Positions 9,300 to 17,993 of a stretch of 64,000 nucleotides of DNA are shown here, piece by piece. This stretch comes from Achromobacter piechaudii NBRC 102461 (GTDB lineage: Bacteria > Pseudomonadota > Gammaproteobacteria > Burkholderiales > Burkholderiaceae_B). The number at the start of each line of letters is the position of its first letter. The first letter of the stretch is position 1. The translations under genes were made by a program, and so were the position numbers. The stretch is taken from contig NZ_BCTK01000007.1 of the NCBI RefSeq assembly GCF_001571245.1, positions 248,001-312,000 on the forward strand, in the 5' to 3' direction. The notes below the pieces were generated by a model that was not told the origin of the DNA, made no database searches, and saw only the letters and a list, made by a program, of their open reading frames with translations.

Positions 9300-11873
9300 A
9301 TGCTTGACACTCAAGCAAGCGTTTCAAGCGCGGGCCCCCAGGGCGCCGCGTGGCATGCCGACAATTACCTGGCGTCGATGGATCGGGCGCTGCTGCTGTT
9401 CGATTTTGACGCCGAGGGCGCGCTGCTCAAGGTCAACGCCAATTTCCTGGCAGCGGTTGGCTATACCCGCGAAGAAGCCTTGTCGCTGCGCCACGACATG
9501 CTGTGCGACAGCATGGACGAAGGCAAGGGCATCGCCAGCGGCGAACGCATCTGGACGCGGCTGCGTCGGGGCGAGCACTTTTCCGGTACGTGCCGCTATC
9601 GGATGAAGGATGGCAGCAGCCTGTGGATCGAAGCCACCTATCTGCCTTTGGGTGACAAAGACGGCAAGATCAGCCGCGTGTCGGTCGTGTCGCGCAAGTC
9701 GATCGCCGACGCCGAACGCCAGGAGGAAGTCCGCCTGCTGCTGCTGGGCATCAACGAAACCGGCAACGCCGTGGCGGTGTCGGGTTGCGATGGCCGCATC
9801 GTCTACGTCAACGATGGCTTTCAGCGCATGCTGGGCTTTGCGCGTGGCGATGCGTTGAACCAGGAACTGGGCGAACTGCTGGCGGGCGGCCGCCCGGACG
9901 GCGGCACCCGCGAAGAACTGGACCGCCGCATCGCGTGCCGGGAAGGGTTTCACAAGGATGTGCTGGTCTACGACCGCTACGGCAAGCCGCTGTGGGTGTC
10001 GGTCATGGCCAATTCCGTATTCGATGAGCGCGGCACGCTCGTCAATATCGTCGATGTGCTGACCGACATTACGCCGACCAAGGTGCACGAGGTGTTGCAA
10101 CGCCGCGTGTTGCAGGCCATGGTCAACGAGGCGTCGGTGGTCGAGGTCATGAACATGGTGTGCCGCGAGGTCGAGCGGCTGGCGCCGGAAGTGGCCGCCT
10201 CTGTCCTGCGCGTGGACGACTCGGGCACGTTGCGGCCGCTGGCCGCGCCCAGCATGCCGGACGCGTATTCGGAAGCGCTGGAGGGCATGAAGATCGGCCC
10301 GAACGTGGGGGCCTGCGGCACGGCTGCATTCCTGGGCCGTCCGGTCATCGTGCCGGACATCGCCACCGATCCGCTGTGGGACGACTACCGCCATCTGCCG
10401 CTGCCCGAAGACATCAAGGCGTGCTGGTCATCGCCCATCAAGTCGAGCGATGGCCGCGTGATCGGCACCTTTGGCTTCTATTTCCGCGAGCGGCGCCTGC
10501 CGGATGATTTCCATCATCGCCTGGTCGATGTGTGCGTCTACCTGTGCGCGCTGGCGCTGGAGCGCGAGGAAGCGCGCGCCCGCATCCGGCAATTGGCGTT
10601 CTATGACGAACTGACGGGCTTGCCGAACCGCAACCTGTTGCTGGCGCAGGCCGAGCAGTCCATTGCGCGCGCCGAGCCGGAACGCAAGCGGGTGGCGGTG
10701 CTGTTCCTGGACCTGGACCGCTTCAAGCAGGTCAACGACACGCTGGGTCATCCGATCGGCGACGCGTTGCTGCGGGATGTGGCGCAGCGCCTGCGCCGCC
10801 TGGCGCGCGCCACGGATATCGTGGGCCGCCTGTCTGGCGATGAGTTCGTGATGTTGATGCCGGACTTCGAGCACGGCCGCCTGACCGCCGCCGCCGAGCA
10901 TATCCTGGTGGCGCTGGCGCAGCCGTTCTCGGTGGGCGGCGTGACGCTGAACCCGTCGGTGAGCATCGGCATCAGTGTGTTCCCGGAAAACGGGCGCGAC
11001 ATGGATACGTTGCTGCGACACGCGGACATGGCGATGTATCAGGCCAAGACGGCGGGGCGCAACCGCATTTCGTTCTTCAGCGCCGAGATGAATCGTCAGG
11101 CGCAGGAACGGCTGGCGCTTGAGGCCGCTTTGCGCGATGCGCTGGAAGCGAAGGCGCTGCGTCTGCACTATCAACCGCAGGTGGGGTTGAAGAATGGCAG
11201 CCTGTACGGAGTGGAGGCGCTGGCGCGTTGGCGGCATCCGACGCTGGGGGATATTTCCCCGGTGCGCTTCGTGCCGCTGGCCGAGGAGTGCGGGCTGATC
11301 GGTGATCTTGGCGACTGGGCGTTGCGCGAGGCGTGTTCGCAACTGGCGATCTGGCGCAGCAATGGCTTGCGGGTGCCGTCGGTGTCGGTGAATTTGTCGG
11401 CCACCAATTTCCACAATCTGAATCTGCCTCGGATGATCGCGGCGACGTTGGCTGAGTTTGGCCTGGCGCCGGCGGATCTGATGTTGGAGATTACCGAAGG
11501 GGTGGTGCTGGATGCGACGGCGGGTACGTTGCGCACGATTGCGGAGTTGCATCGCTTGGGGGTGCGCTTGTCGATGGATGACTTCGGGACGGGGTATTCG
11601 AGCCTGGGGCATTTGCGGCGGCTGATCGTGGATGAATTGAAGCTGGACCGCAGCTTTGTGCAGGGGCTTGAGAGTGATGATGCGGCGCGTGCGTTGACCA
11701 GTGCTGTGATTCGGATCGGGGAGAGTTTGAGTCTGCCTGTGGTGGCGGAGGGCGTTGAGAATGAAGAGCAGCGGCGGTTTTTGATCGAGCAGGGGTGTGC
11801 GGCGGGGCAGGGGTTTTTGTTTTCGCCGCCGTTGCCGGCTGGGGAGTTGGAGGAGTGGTTACGGGGGAGGTAG
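9300..11873 (+). CDS. PAS-PAS-GAF-GGDEF-EAL c-di-GMP turnover protein
   Basis: A cytoplasmic protein of 857 residues. Two PAS-like regions (about 15-140 and 150-270) precede a GAF domain (about 275-430), then GGDEF and EAL. The GGDEF motif reads SGDEF, a variant that may weaken or abolish synthesis. The EAL side has EALARW, NLSATNF, EITEGV, DDFGTGYSS, KLDRSFV and VAEGVENEEQ, so phosphodiesterase activity is likely. The start at 9300 is preferred because GGAG sits 6 bases upstream; ATG 9261 and 9288 are in-frame alternatives. It begins 39 bases after siaD and probably shares its transcript, putting a synthase and a hydrolase in one operon. Codon choice in the last ~450 bases shifts to G- and T-ending codons. 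Confidence 0.85.
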   Translation: MLDTQASVSSAGPQGAAWHADNYLASMDRALLLFDFDAEGALLKVNANFLAAVGYTREEALSLRHDMLCDSMDEGKGIASGERIWTRLRRGEHFSGTCRYRMKDGSSLWIEATYLPLGDKDGKISRVSVVSRKSIADAERQEEVRLLLLGINETGNAVAVSGCDGRIVYVNDGFQRMLGFARGDALNQELGELLAGGRPDGGTREELDRRIACREGFHKDVLVYDRYGKPLWVSVMANSVFDERGTLVNIVDVLTDITPTKVHEVLQRRVLQAMVNEASVVEVMNMVCREVERLAPEVAASVLRVDDSGTLRPLAAPSMPDAYSEALEGMKIGPNVGACGTAAFLGRPVIVPDIATDPLWDDYRHLPLPEDIKACWSSPIKSSDGRVIGTFGFYFRERRLPDDFHHRLVDVCVYLCALALEREEARARIRQLAFYDELTGLPNRNLLLAQAEQSIARAEPERKRVAVLFLDLDRFKQVNDTLGHPIGDALLRDVAQRLRRLARATDIVGRLSGDEFVMLMPDFEHGRLTAAAEHILVALAQPFSVGGVTLNPSVSIGISVFPENGRDMDTLLRHADMAMYQAKTAGRNRISFFSAEMNRQAQERLALEAALRDALEAKALRLHYQPQVGLKNGSLYGVEALARWRHPTLGDISPVRFVPLAEECGLIGDLGDWALREACSQLAIWRSNGLRVPSVSVNLSATNFHNLNLPRMIAATLAEFGLAPADLMLEITEGVVLDATAGTLRTIAELHRLGVRLSMDDFGTGYSSLGHLRRLIVDELKLDRSFVQGLESDDAARALTSAVIRIGESLSLPVVAEGVENEEQRRFLIEQGCAAGQGFLFSPPLPAGELEEWLRGR

Positions 11874-11974
11874 CTGCTTTTTTGGTTTTTAGCTTTTGCT
11901 TTTGCTTGTGGCGTGTTCGGTTCTGTTGACGCCCGGCGCGGCGGCGTCGCGGGGCGGGCGGGTCAACGATTGCG

Positions 11975-11996
11975 GTCCGGAGCCTTCGCTCCGGAC
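11975..11996 (+). repeat. Perfect 9-bp hairpin
   Basis: GTCCGGAGC pairs perfectly with GCTCCGGAC around a CTTC loop, about 100 bases after the GGDEF/EAL stop codon. A smaller GCCGCC-tgc-GGCGGC hairpin lies about 50 bases further on. No T-run follows directly, so this is a structured element rather than a clear terminator. Confidence 0.55.
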
Positions 11997-12114
11997 TGCC
12001 CCTTCGTCATCCTCGTTGCCGCCTGCGGCGGCTGCCTTCGGATTCCCTCGGGCGCATCGACTCCCCGCCCACCCCGCGCCACCACCACGCCGGGCTGCGT
12101 CGTCGAAGAGGGAC

Positions 12115-12134
12115 GGGGGCGGGGGTGGGTGGGG
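12115..12134 (+). other. G-quadruplex motif
   Basis: Four G runs of 5, 5, 3 and 4 are separated by single-base loops (C, T, T), which is close to an ideal quadruplex-forming sequence. More G runs follow to about 12310, including one of eight Gs near 12265. Formation in vivo is untested. Confidence 0.7.
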
Positions 12135-12198
12135 TTCTTCTGGGTTTTTGAGGGGCGGCGGGGGGTGAGGGAAGGTCTTGCGGGGCCCGCCCCAGGTC

Positions 12199-12218
12199 GG
12201 CCGCGCGGGCGGCCTTTT
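12199..12218 (+). terminator. Possible rho-independent terminator
   Basis: GGCCGC (12199-12204) pairs with GCGGCC (12209-12214) around a GCGG loop and is followed by TTTT. The stem is short and the T-run brief. It could end transcripts from the sia/GGDEF-EAL operon, whose last stop is about 325 bases upstream. Confidence 0.35.
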
Positions 12219-12620
12219 GGGGCTTACGCGGTGGGGGTGCGTCGGGGCGTTGCTGGGTGGTGGGGGGGGCGTTCTGTGTGGGGGCCGGTGGGTCTGCGGG
12301 GCGTTTGTTCATGCTGGGGTGCGGCCGGCTTGGTTTTTGATTGATTTACTTCGATGGTTGCCTGGTCATCGGGGTTTGTGTGGACCGCCGTTCCTGGCGG
12401 ATTTGGGGCGTGTTCTCGCCCCTTGCGATTGCCTCGTGGTCTGGCGTCGCGTTTCGGGCTTCTGATTCTTCGTTCTCATGCCGTCGCCGCGCCGCGCGCG
12501 CGGCCGGATTTTCGTGGGCGTCGCCTGGCCTTCTCTCTTGCGGCTGGCTGCGCGGCGGTGTCCCTTTTTTCTTTTTGCCTAATAGCTTTCCCGCATTTGC
12601 GTACCCTGTGCTTCGGGTAT

Positions 12621-12640
12621 ATATTTCAAGCCTAAACTAT
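12621..12640. promoter_or_regulatory. Candidate MarR-type operator, copy 2
   Basis: The sequence ATA-n-TTCA-AGCC-TAAA-n-TAT differs from copy 1 (459-478) at 3 of 20 positions and keeps the right half exactly. It ends 74 bases before the aromatic operon start. A TATATT box (12620-12625) overlaps it and could be the -10 element. A partial half-site, CCTAAATAT, follows at about 12646-12654. Confidence 0.55.
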
Positions 12641-12714
12641 CCAGACCTAAATATCCGCGGCGCCCCGCTCCCGATAAATGAGCGACTGTCGCGTACCTCG
12701 GAGCGTATACGGCA

Positions 12715-15066
12715 ATGAAAATAGTCTGCATCGGCGGTGGTCCCGCCGGCCTGTATTTTGGTCTGCTCATGAAGTTGCAGAACCCGGCCAATGAAGTGAC
12801 GGTCATTGAGCGTAATCGTCCGTATGACACGTTTGGATGGGGTGTGGTGTTTTCGGACGCCACCATGCAGAACTTGCGCGAAGCAGACCCCGTTTCCGCT
12901 CAGACCATAGGCGATGCGTTCAACCATTGGGATGACATCGACATCCATTTCAAGGGCCGCAGCATCCGCAGCAGCGGCCACGGCTTTATCGGCATTGGCC
13001 GCAAGAAGCTGTTGAACATCCTGCAAGCGCGCTGCGAGGATGTGGGCGTGAAGCTGGTGTTCGAGAATTTCGTGCAGGACGATCAGACGATCGCCCGCGA
13101 GTACGACGCCGATCTGGTCATTGCTTCGGACGGCATCAACAGCCAGATCCGCACCCGTTACGCCGACACCTTCCATCCCGATATCGATCAGCGCCGCTGC
13201 CGCTTTGTGTGGCTGGGCACGAAGAAGGTGTTCGACGCTTTCACCTTTGCGTTCGTGCAGACCGAGCACGGCTGGTTCCAGGCGCATGCGTATCGCTATG
13301 AAGACGGCATGTCGACGTTTATTGTCGAGACGCCCGAAGAGACCTGGCAGGCGGCCGGTATCGAAAAGATGAGCCAGGAAGAGGGCATCGCGTACTGCGA
13401 AAAGCTGTTTGCGCCGTGGCTGGATGGCAATGCGCTGATCAGCAACGCCACGCACTTGCGCGGCTCGGCCATCTGGATTCGTTTCCCGCGTGTGATCTGC
13501 AATACCTGGGTGCACTGGAATACGCTGGAGACCGCGCGCGGTCAGCGGCGCGTGCCGGTCGTGCTGATAGGCGATGCCGCGCACACCGCGCACTTTTCGA
13601 TCGGTTCCGGCACCAAATTGGCGCTTGAGGATTCCATCGAACTGGCGCGCTGCCTGAGCGGCGCCGAAGGCAGCGTCGAGGCGGGTCTGAAGCACTACGA
13701 AGAAGTGCGCAGCGTGGAAGTGCTGAAGATCCAGAACGCCGCGCGCAACTCCACTGAATGGTTCGAGAACGTCGAGCGTTACGCCGAGCTGGAACCCGAG
13801 CAATTTGCCTATTCGCTGTTGACCCGTTCGCAGCGTATCTCTCACGAAAACCTGCGCTTGCGCGATCCGCTCTGGCTGGAAGGCTTCGAACGCTGGATCG
13901 CCGAACGCGCCGGCGCGCCGGCAGCGCCGGGTCAACGGCCTGCCATTCCGATGCTGACGCCCTATCAGGTGCGCGGGGTGCGCTTGAAGAACCGCATCCT
14001 GGTCTCGCCGATGGCGATGTATTCGTGCACGGACGGCGTGCCGGGCGATTTCCACCTGGTGCACCTGGGCGCGCGCGCCATGGGCGGCGCGGGGCTGGTC
14101 ATGGTCGAGATGACCTGCGTGTCGCCGGACGGCCGCATCACCCCGGGCTGCCCGGGCTTGTGGAACGACGAGCAGACGCAGGCGTTCGCCCGCATCGTGA
14201 ATTTCGTGCATGGCAATAGCGATGCGCGCATCGGCGTGCAGCTGGGCCATGCGGGCCGCAAGGGTTCCACGCAGCTGGGCTGGCAGAAGATCGACCATCC
14301 TCTGGCCGAAGGCAATTGGCCCTTGCTGTCGGCGTCGGCGCTGCCCTATATCGAAGGGGTGTCGCAGACGCCGCGCGCGATGACGCGCGCCGACATGGAC
14401 GATGCGCGCGACAACTTCGTCGCCGCCGCCCGCCGCGCCGAGGCGGCCGGCTTTGACTGGCTGGAATTGCACTGCGCCCACGGCTACCTGTTGTCCAGCT
14501 TCATCTCGCCGCTGACGAACCACCGCGAGGACGAGTACGGCGGCAGCCTGGAAAACCGCCTGCGCTTCCCGTTGGAAGTGTTCAAGGCCGTGCGCGCCGT
14601 GTGGCCCGAAGACAAGCCCATGTCGGTGCGGATCTCCGCCAGCGACTGGGTCGAAGGCGGCATCACCGCCGATGACGCGGTGGAAATCGCGCGCTACTTC
14701 AAGGCGGCGGGCGCGGACATGATCGATTGCTCGTCCGGCCAGGTCAGCAAGGAAGAAAAGCCCGTCTATGGCCGCATGTTCCAGACCCCGTTCGCCGACC
14801 GCGTGCGCAACGAGGCAGGCATCCCGACCATCGCAGTGGGCGCGATTTTCGAAGCCGACCATGCCAACGGCATCATCGCCTCGGGCCGTGCCGACCTCTG
14901 CGCGCTGGCCCGTCCCCATCTGGCGGACGCCTCGTGGACGTTGCGCGAAGCCGCGCGCGTGGGCTATCGCGACGTGGCCTGGCCCAGCCAGTACTTCGCG
15001 GGCAAGCGCCAGCTGGAAACCAACTTTGAACGCGCCGCCGCCATGGCGCAACTGGATATCAAATGA
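12715..15066 (+). CDS. 2-aminobenzoyl-CoA monooxygenase/reductase-like fusion (salicylyl-CoA 5-hydroxylase family)
   Basis: A 783-residue two-domain flavoprotein. Residues 1-395 form an FAD-dependent aromatic hydroxylase: GGGPAG near 7-12 binds the FAD ADP moiety, and [10 protein letters not shown] near 286 is the second FAD motif. From about 410 the protein is an old-yellow-enzyme (FMN) domain beginning [17 protein letters not shown], with [10 protein letters not shown] and [18 protein letters not shown]. This architecture is known for the Azoarcus evansii enzyme that hydroxylates and then reduces 2-aminobenzoyl-CoA. Automated pipelines often name it bifunctional salicylyl-CoA 5-hydroxylase/oxidoreductase. 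Substrate choice between anthraniloyl-CoA and salicylyl-CoA cannot be settled from sequence; the linked ligase favours anthranilate. GGAG at 12700-12703 precedes the start. Confidence 0.85.
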   Translation: MKIVCIGGGPAGLYFGLLMKLQNPANEVTVIERNRPYDTFGWGVVFSDATMQNLREADPVSAQTIGDAFNHWDDIDIHFKGRSIRSSGHGFIGIGRKKLLNILQARCEDVGVKLVFENFVQDDQTIAREYDADLVIASDGINSQIRTRYADTFHPDIDQRRCRFVWLGTKKVFDAFTFAFVQTEHGWFQAHAYRYEDGMSTFIVETPEETWQAAGIEKMSQEEGIAYCEKLFAPWLDGNALISNATHLRGSAIWIRFPRVICNTWVHWNTLETARGQRRVPVVLIGDAAHTAHFSIGSGTKLALEDSIELARCLSGAEGSVEAGLKHYEEVRSVEVLKIQNAARNSTEWFENVERYAELEPEQFAYSLLTRSQRISHENLRLRDPLWLEGFERWIAERAGAPAAPGQRPAIPMLTPYQVRGVRLKNRILVSPMAMYSCTDGVPGDFHLVHLGARAMGGAGLVMVEMTCVSPDGRITPGCPGLWNDEQTQAFARIVNFVHGNSDARIGVQLGHAGRKGSTQLGWQKIDHPLAEGNWPLLSASALPYIEGVSQTPRAMTRADMDDARDNFVAAARRAEAAGFDWLELHCAHGYLLSSFISPLTNHREDEYGGSLENRLRFPLEVFKAVRAVWPEDKPMSVRISASDWVEGGITADDAVEIARYFKAAGADMIDCSSGQVSKEEKPVYGRMFQTPFADRVRNEAGIPTIAVGAIFEADHANGIIASGRADLCALARPHLADASWTLREAARVGYRDVAWPSQYFAGKRQLETNFERAAAMAQLDIK

Positions 15067-15854
15067 CGAGTCTTGCGCAACCGTTGGCCGGACGCCATGC
15101 GCTGGTGACGGGCGGGGCGCGCGGCATCGGGCTGGCCAGCGCGCGCGCGCTGCTGGCGCGCGGCGCGCGCGTGACACTGCTGGGCCGTGACGGCGCGGCG
15201 CTGGACGCCGCCGTGGCGGATCTGGCGGGCCTGGGGCAGGTGCAGGCGGTCAGCGCCGACATCGCCGACGAGGCGTCCACGCGCGCCGCGTTCGCGCAGG
15301 CCGAAAGCGGCTTCGGCCCGGTGCTGGTGCTGGTGAACAACGCGGGGCAGGCCGTCAGCCAACGCTTTGACCGCACGGACGCCGCGTTGTGGCACCAGAT
15401 GATCGCCGTCAATCTCACCGGTACGTTTCACTGCATCCAGGCCGCGCTGCCCGGCATGCTGCAAGAAAAATGGGGCCGCGTCATCAACGTGGCCAGCACG
15501 GCCGGCCTGATCGGCTACGGGTATGTCAGTGCTTACTGCGCCGCCAAGCACGGCGTGATAGGGCTGACGCGCTCGCTGGCGCTTGAGACCGCGCAAAAGG
15601 GCATTACCGTCAACGCCGTCTGCCCGGGCTATACCGAGACCGACATCGTGCGCGGCGCGGTCGCCAACATCGTGGACAAGACCGGCATGACGCCGGACGC
15701 CGCGCGCGCCAAGCTGGCCGAGCGCAACCCGCAGGGCCGTCTGGTACAGCCCGAGGAAGTGGCCGAGACCGTCGCCTGGCTGGCCTTGCCGGCATCGGCT
15801 TCGGTCAACGGACAGGCGATCGCCGTGGACGGCGGCGAAGTGATGACCGGCTGA
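15063..15854 (+). CDS. SDR-family 3-hydroxyacyl-CoA dehydrogenase-like oxidoreductase
   Basis: A 263-residue short-chain dehydrogenase. The NAD(P) motif TGGARGIG is near residue 17, the NNAG motif near 93, the catalytic Ser in [10 protein letters not shown], and Tyr-Lys in YCAAK. It overlaps the monooxygenase gene by ATGA. In the 2-aminobenzoyl-CoA pathway, beta-oxidation-like enzymes process the reduced ring; an SDR would oxidise a hydroxyacyl-CoA. The family is certain; the step is inferred from the operon. Confidence 0.85.
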   Translation: MTSLAQPLAGRHALVTGGARGIGLASARALLARGARVTLLGRDGAALDAAVADLAGLGQVQAVSADIADEASTRAAFAQAESGFGPVLVLVNNAGQAVSQRFDRTDAALWHQMIAVNLTGTFHCIQAALPGMLQEKWGRVINVASTAGLIGYGYVSAYCAAKHGVIGLTRSLALETAQKGITVNAVCPGYTETDIVRGAVANIVDKTGMTPDAARAKLAERNPQGRLVQPEEVAETVAWLALPASASVNGQAIAVDGGEVMTG

Positions 15855-15896
15855 GGCCGGCGCCCCATCAACCCCTGGATAAAGAACGGAGACACC

Positions 15897-16754
15897 ATGA
15901 GCACGCAGTCCGAAGAACACACCATGAAGCACCACAAGCGTCCGATGGCCGGCTATCAGGCCAAGACGTTTTTGTGGGAGGTGTCCGCCGACGGCAAGAT
16001 TGGCACCGTCACGCTGAACCGGCCCGAACGCAAGAACCCGCTGACGTTCGATTCCTACGCCGAACTGCGCGACCTGTTCCGCTCGCTGGTGTATGCCACC
16101 GACGTGAAGGTGGTGGTGGTGACCGGTGCGGGCGGCAACTTCTGCTCGGGCGGCGACGTGCATGAAATCATTGGCCCGCTGACCAAGATGAGCATGCCCG
16201 AACTGCTGGACTTCACCCGCATGACGGGCGATCTGGTCAAGGCGATGCGCGCCTGCCCCCAGCCCATCGTGGCGGCGGTGGACGGCGTGTGCGCAGGCGC
16301 GGGCGCCATGGTGGCGCTGGCAGCCGACATGCGCCTGGGCACGCCCGCCGCGCGCACCGCTTTCCTGTTCACCCGCGTGGGGTTGGCGGGCGCCGACATG
16401 GGCGCTTGCACCTTGCTGCCGCGCATGATCGGCCAGGGGCGCGCCTCTGAATTGCTGTACACGGGCCGCGCAATGACCGCCGACGAGGGCGCAAGCTGGG
16501 GCTTCTTCAACGCGCTGCACGAGTCGGCCTCGCTGGCCGAGGCGGCGCGCACGCTGGCCGCACAACTGGCCGCCGGCCCGACGTTCGCGCACGGCGTCAC
16601 CAAGAAACTGCTGCATCAGGAATGGAACATGGGCGTGGACGAGGCCATCGAAGCCGAAGCCGAGGCTCAGGCCATCTGCATGCAGACGCGCGACTTCCAT
16701 CGCGCCTACGAGGCCTTCGTGGCCAAGCAAAAGCCGGTCTTCGAGGGGAACTGA
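15897..16754 (+). CDS. Enoyl-CoA hydratase/isomerase family protein
   Basis: A crotonase-fold enzyme of 285 residues. The oxyanion-hole segment [15 protein letters not shown] is near residue 80, and the second segment [20 protein letters not shown] near 130. The start at 15897 follows CGGAGACACC; an ATG nine codons later is possible. It lies between the SDR and an acyl-CoA dehydrogenase with a short overlap into the latter, consistent with hydration or ring-opening of an alicyclic CoA ester. Its exact reaction is unknown. Confidence 0.87.
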   Translation: MSTQSEEHTMKHHKRPMAGYQAKTFLWEVSADGKIGTVTLNRPERKNPLTFDSYAELRDLFRSLVYATDVKVVVVTGAGGNFCSGGDVHEIIGPLTKMSMPELLDFTRMTGDLVKAMRACPQPIVAAVDGVCAGAGAMVALAADMRLGTPAARTAFLFTRVGLAGADMGACTLLPRMIGQGRASELLYTGRAMTADEGASWGFFNALHESASLAEAARTLAAQLAAGPTFAHGVTKKLLHQEWNMGVDEAIEAEAEAQAICMQTRDFHRAYEAFVAKQKPVFEGN

Positions 16755-17926
16755 TGATGCGTGATGCAAGCTGGCTGGACTGGCCTTTTTTTGACGACGC
16801 CCATCGCAAGCTGGCGCACGAGGTCGATGCCTGGTGCGAAACCGAGTTGGGGCACGTGGACCATCACGACGCCGACGCGGCCTGCAAGAAGCTGGTCAAG
16901 GCCATGGGCCAGGCTGGCTGGCTGCGCTATGCGGTAGCGGGCGGCCCGGGCGGCGCCTGGGGCGGAGCCCTGCCCGAAGTCGATTCCCGCGCCGTGTGCA
17001 TCCTGCGCGAAACCTTTGCCCGCCACGAAGGGCTGGCGGACTTCGCGTTCGCCATGCAGGGCCTGGGCAGCGGCGCAATCTCGCTGATGGGCTCGGACGA
17101 GCTGCGCCAGCGTTACCTGCCGCGCGTGGCGCAAGGGCAGGCCATCGCCGCCTTCGCGCTGTCGGAACCCGATGCGGGCTCGGACGTGGCCGCGCTGGCT
17201 TGCGAGGCCAAGCTCGATGGCGATCACTACGTGCTCAACGGCGCCAAGACCTGGATTTCCAACGGCGGCATCGCGGACTTCTACGTGGTCTTCGCCCGTA
17301 CCGGCGAGGCCCCGGGCGCGCGCGGCATCAGCGCCTTCGTGGTCGATGCCGACACGCCGGGCTTCGAGGTCAGCGAACGCATCGAACTGATCGCGCCGCA
17401 CCCGCTGGCGACCATCACGTTCGATAACTGCCGCGTGCCGGTGTCGCATCGGTTGGGCGAGGCGGGCCAGGGTTTCAAGCTGGCCATGATGACGCTCGAC
17501 ATCTTCCGCGCCTCGGTGGCGGCGGCCGCGCTGGGTTTCGCCCGCCGCGCGCTGGATGAAGGGTTGGCGCGCGCCAAGTCGCGCCGCATGTTCGGCCAGA
17601 CGCTGGCCGACCTGCAACTGACGCAAGCCGCGCTGGGCGATATGGCCACGGCCATCGACGCCTCGGCGCTGCTGACGTATCGCGCCGCGTGGATGCGCGA
17701 CGTGCAAAAGCTGCGCACCACGCGTGAAGCAGCGATGGCCAAGATGACGGCCACGGAATCGGCGCAGACCGTGATCGACCGCGCACTGCAGATGTTTGGC
17801 GGCGCGGGGGTGGTGTCGGGGATGCCGGTGGAGAAGCTTTACAGGGAAATCAGAGCGCTGCGTATTTACGAAGGCGCCACCGAAGTGCAGAAGTTGATCA
17901 TTGCCCGTGAATTGCTGAAGTCCTAA
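16754..17926 (+). CDS. Acyl-CoA dehydrogenase
   Basis: A FAD-dependent dehydrogenase of 390 residues. It has the flavin/substrate loop [13 protein letters not shown], the helical C-terminal domain, the MFGGAGVV segment and the catalytic glutamate in IYEGATEVQ. The start overlaps the hydratase stop by three bases; a second ATG follows directly. It would introduce a double bond into an acyl- or alicyclic-CoA intermediate of the aromatic pathway, passing electrons to electron-transfer flavoprotein, which is not encoded in the window. Confidence 0.88.
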   Translation: MMRDASWLDWPFFDDAHRKLAHEVDAWCETELGHVDHHDADAACKKLVKAMGQAGWLRYAVAGGPGGAWGGALPEVDSRAVCILRETFARHEGLADFAFAMQGLGSGAISLMGSDELRQRYLPRVAQGQAIAAFALSEPDAGSDVAALACEAKLDGDHYVLNGAKTWISNGGIADFYVVFARTGEAPGARGISAFVVDADTPGFEVSERIELIAPHPLATITFDNCRVPVSHRLGEAGQGFKLAMMTLDIFRASVAAAALGFARRALDEGLARAKSRRMFGQTLADLQLTQAALGDMATAIDASALLTYRAAWMRDVQKLRTTREAAMAKMTATESAQTVIDRALQMFGGAGVVSGMPVEKLYREIRALRIYEGATEVQKLIIARELLKS

Positions 17927-17993
17927 GGGGCCATCGAGCCCTCGACCCTCAGCGTAGAAAACCACACCGCACCGCACATCCAAGGGGAATTTC

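Larger units (their letters stand above)
11874..12714. other. Gene-free, compositionally odd 840-base gap
   Basis: No reading frame here resembles a protein. The open frames are low-complexity Gly/Arg/Pro strings overlapping in several frames. The left part holds perfect hairpins (11975-11996 and others). The middle (12110-12310) is extremely G-rich on the + strand, with long G runs. A terminator-like hairpin with TTTT lies at 12199-12218. The last 100 bases turn AT-rich and carry the operator-like palindrome and promoter region of the aromatic operon. It may contain an uncharacterised RNA or a dispersed repeat; I do not recognise it. Confidence 0.6.

Noticed and set aside
11896-12718. Several overlapping short open frames (90-143 residues) in the G-rich gap
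   Set aside because: Low-complexity Gly/Arg/Pro content, no ribosome sites, mutually overlapping frames; judged non-coding.
12715-15066. Possibility that the monooxygenase/old-yellow-enzyme fusion is two genes misread as one
   Set aside because: The frame is continuous and the same two-domain architecture is established for 2-aminobenzoyl-CoA monooxygenase/reductase.
12637-15177. An 846-residue minus-strand open frame over the monooxygenase/reductase gene
   Set aside because: It is the antisense shadow of a GC-rich gene; composition is His/Arg/Gly-rich with no motif, while the plus strand has clear domain motifs.
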